12,859 nucleotides of DNA from Methanobacterium sp. UBA8. GTDB taxonomy: Archaea; Methanobacteriota; Methanobacteria; Methanobacteriales; Methanobacteriaceae. Below the pieces are notes generated by a model, which saw only the letters and a program-made list of their open reading frames with translations, did not search any database and was not told the origin of the DNA. The stretch lies in contig DADN01000131.1 of NCBI GenBank assembly GCA_002509665.1, positions 4,009 to 16,867 on the forward strand. The letters are read 5' to 3'. The position numbers and the translations under genes were made by a program. This document shows positions 12,201 to 12,859 of this stretch, in pieces. The number at the start of each line of letters is the position of its first letter. Positions within the stretch are counted from its first letter, which is position 1.

Positions 12201-12551
12201 TTATAATTCTTTTTGGATTTGAATTAATTGAATATGTTTATCTGTTTTTTTTAAATCTTCTTTAACCTTATTATCCATGTTTTTTTTATTTTCAATTAAT
12301 TTTATAACATTATCATACAGTTCTTTGTTCTTCTGGTCCATATATTCTAGTTCTTTCTTATAATTTTCTAATAAAGATTCAATATTGTTTAAATAGCGAA
12401 TATCTTCCTTTTTTTGTTTTTTAAATGATTTTAATGTATTTTCTATTATGTTTAAATACCCTTCTGTTATGATTTCTGGTTTTTTAAATGGGCTTTCAAC
12501 TCTTTGTTTATTATTCATTTTTTGATTAGACATAATAATACTTTTATACAT
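12201..12551 (-). CDS. Coiled-coil protein, unknown function
   Basis: This protein of up to 116 residues is highly charged (Lys/Glu/Asn) with a long heptad-like helix at about residues 35-110 (for example NIESLLENYKKELEYMDQKN, KNMDNKVKEDLKK). It has no cysteine, no membrane segment and no recognised domain. Possible starts are the ATG at 12551, Met7 (12533) and Met12 (12518); none has a Shine-Dalgarno sequence. A minus-strand TATA-like GTATAAAAG lies at about 12541-12549, inside the longest ORF, and would start transcription near 12520, so a leaderless message from Met12 (MNNKQRVESPFKK) is possible. The composition is Asn/Lys-rich and more AT-biased than the metabolic genes in the window, but low-complexity coiled coils often look like this. 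It could be a structural or DNA-associated coiled coil; no function is assigned. Confidence 0.6.
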   Translation of the reverse strand: MYKSIIMSNQKMNNKQRVESPFKKPEIITEGYLNIIENTLKSFKKQKKEDIRYLNNIESLLENYKKELEYMDQKNKELYDNVIKLIENKKNMDNKVKEDLKKTDKHIQLIQIQKEL

Positions 12552-12859
12552 AATAATATTAAAAATTTTGTACTAATGTTTCCTTAATTTTTGAGTTTAT
12601 TTTAAAAGAAAAGTAGACACTTAAAAAAAATATGTTTGGTTAATAACTCTTTAAATGCTATTTTTTATCTATTTATTCTCAATTCGGTATTTATATGATC
12701 TAATCCACTAAAATTGATTAATTAGGGTCTATTAATAATATTGAAGTACTTTTTTTTACTTTTTAAATTTAATTTTACTATCTGCTGGCCTAAACCTCTA
12801 ATTTATATATGTGTAAAGTTAATCATAGTATAATACAAATAATTATATATTTTAATAAA
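12552..12859. other. AT-rich spacer at the window end
   Basis: No gene is supported. A minus-strand TATA-like CATATATAAATT (12800-12811) could be a promoter for the coiled-coil gene with a very long leader. AAGGAAA on the minus strand (12574-12580) is too far from the ATG at 12551 to serve as its ribosome site. Confidence 0.35.

Overview
The window looks like a chromosomal segment from a methanogenic archaeon of the order Methanobacteriales, most likely Methanobacterium or a close relative. The grounds are strong AT richness, an Alba chromatin protein, a TrmB-type regulator, archaeal TATA boxes (TTTATATA type) upstream of genes, Shine-Dalgarno sequences complementary to a UCACCUCC 16S end (GAGGTGAT, GGAGGT), and long AT-rich spacers. 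The genus call is inference from style and gene content. No rRNA, tRNA, transposase or CRISPR array was seen.

Layout. 1-532 (+): the 3' end of a UbiA-family prenyltransferase gene, then a 52-residue membrane protein. 533-1980: a ParA-type segregation ATPase gene and an overlapping 102-residue partner gene, both on the minus strand. They are flanked on both sides by iterated TATAACTTA / CTTAATAAC motifs and inverted repeats. 2343-3107 (+): an alpha/beta hydrolase, convergent with a minus-strand cation diffusion facilitator (3180-4088). 4422-4577 (+): a 51-residue zinc-ribbon protein with its own promoter and operator-like palindrome. 4770-4982 (-): a small helical protein. 5323-7227 (-): a YhgE/Pip-family membrane protein. 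Upstream of it on the same strand is a TrmB-like regulator (7506-8309); the two promoters share AGTAGTT half-sites. 8455-9294 (-): a NudC-type NADH pyrophosphatase. 9646-12551: a sparsely coding stretch with five small genes (91, 71, 90, 65 and 116 codons), of which only Alba is recognised, separated by 340-450 base AT-rich spacers.

The most interesting region is 570-1980. The ParA partner appears to join a ParB-like N-terminal GLGxxMxxML peptide to a predicted ribbon-helix-helix domain, giving a SegB/ParG-sized partner. The repeats around the operon look like a candidate centromere and autoregulatory operator. The second is the TrmB/YhgE pair, with two identical TATA boxes bracketed by inverted GTAGTT...AACTAC repeats and a related half-site at the regulator's own promoter. 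Functional claims for small unknown proteins are deliberately withheld.
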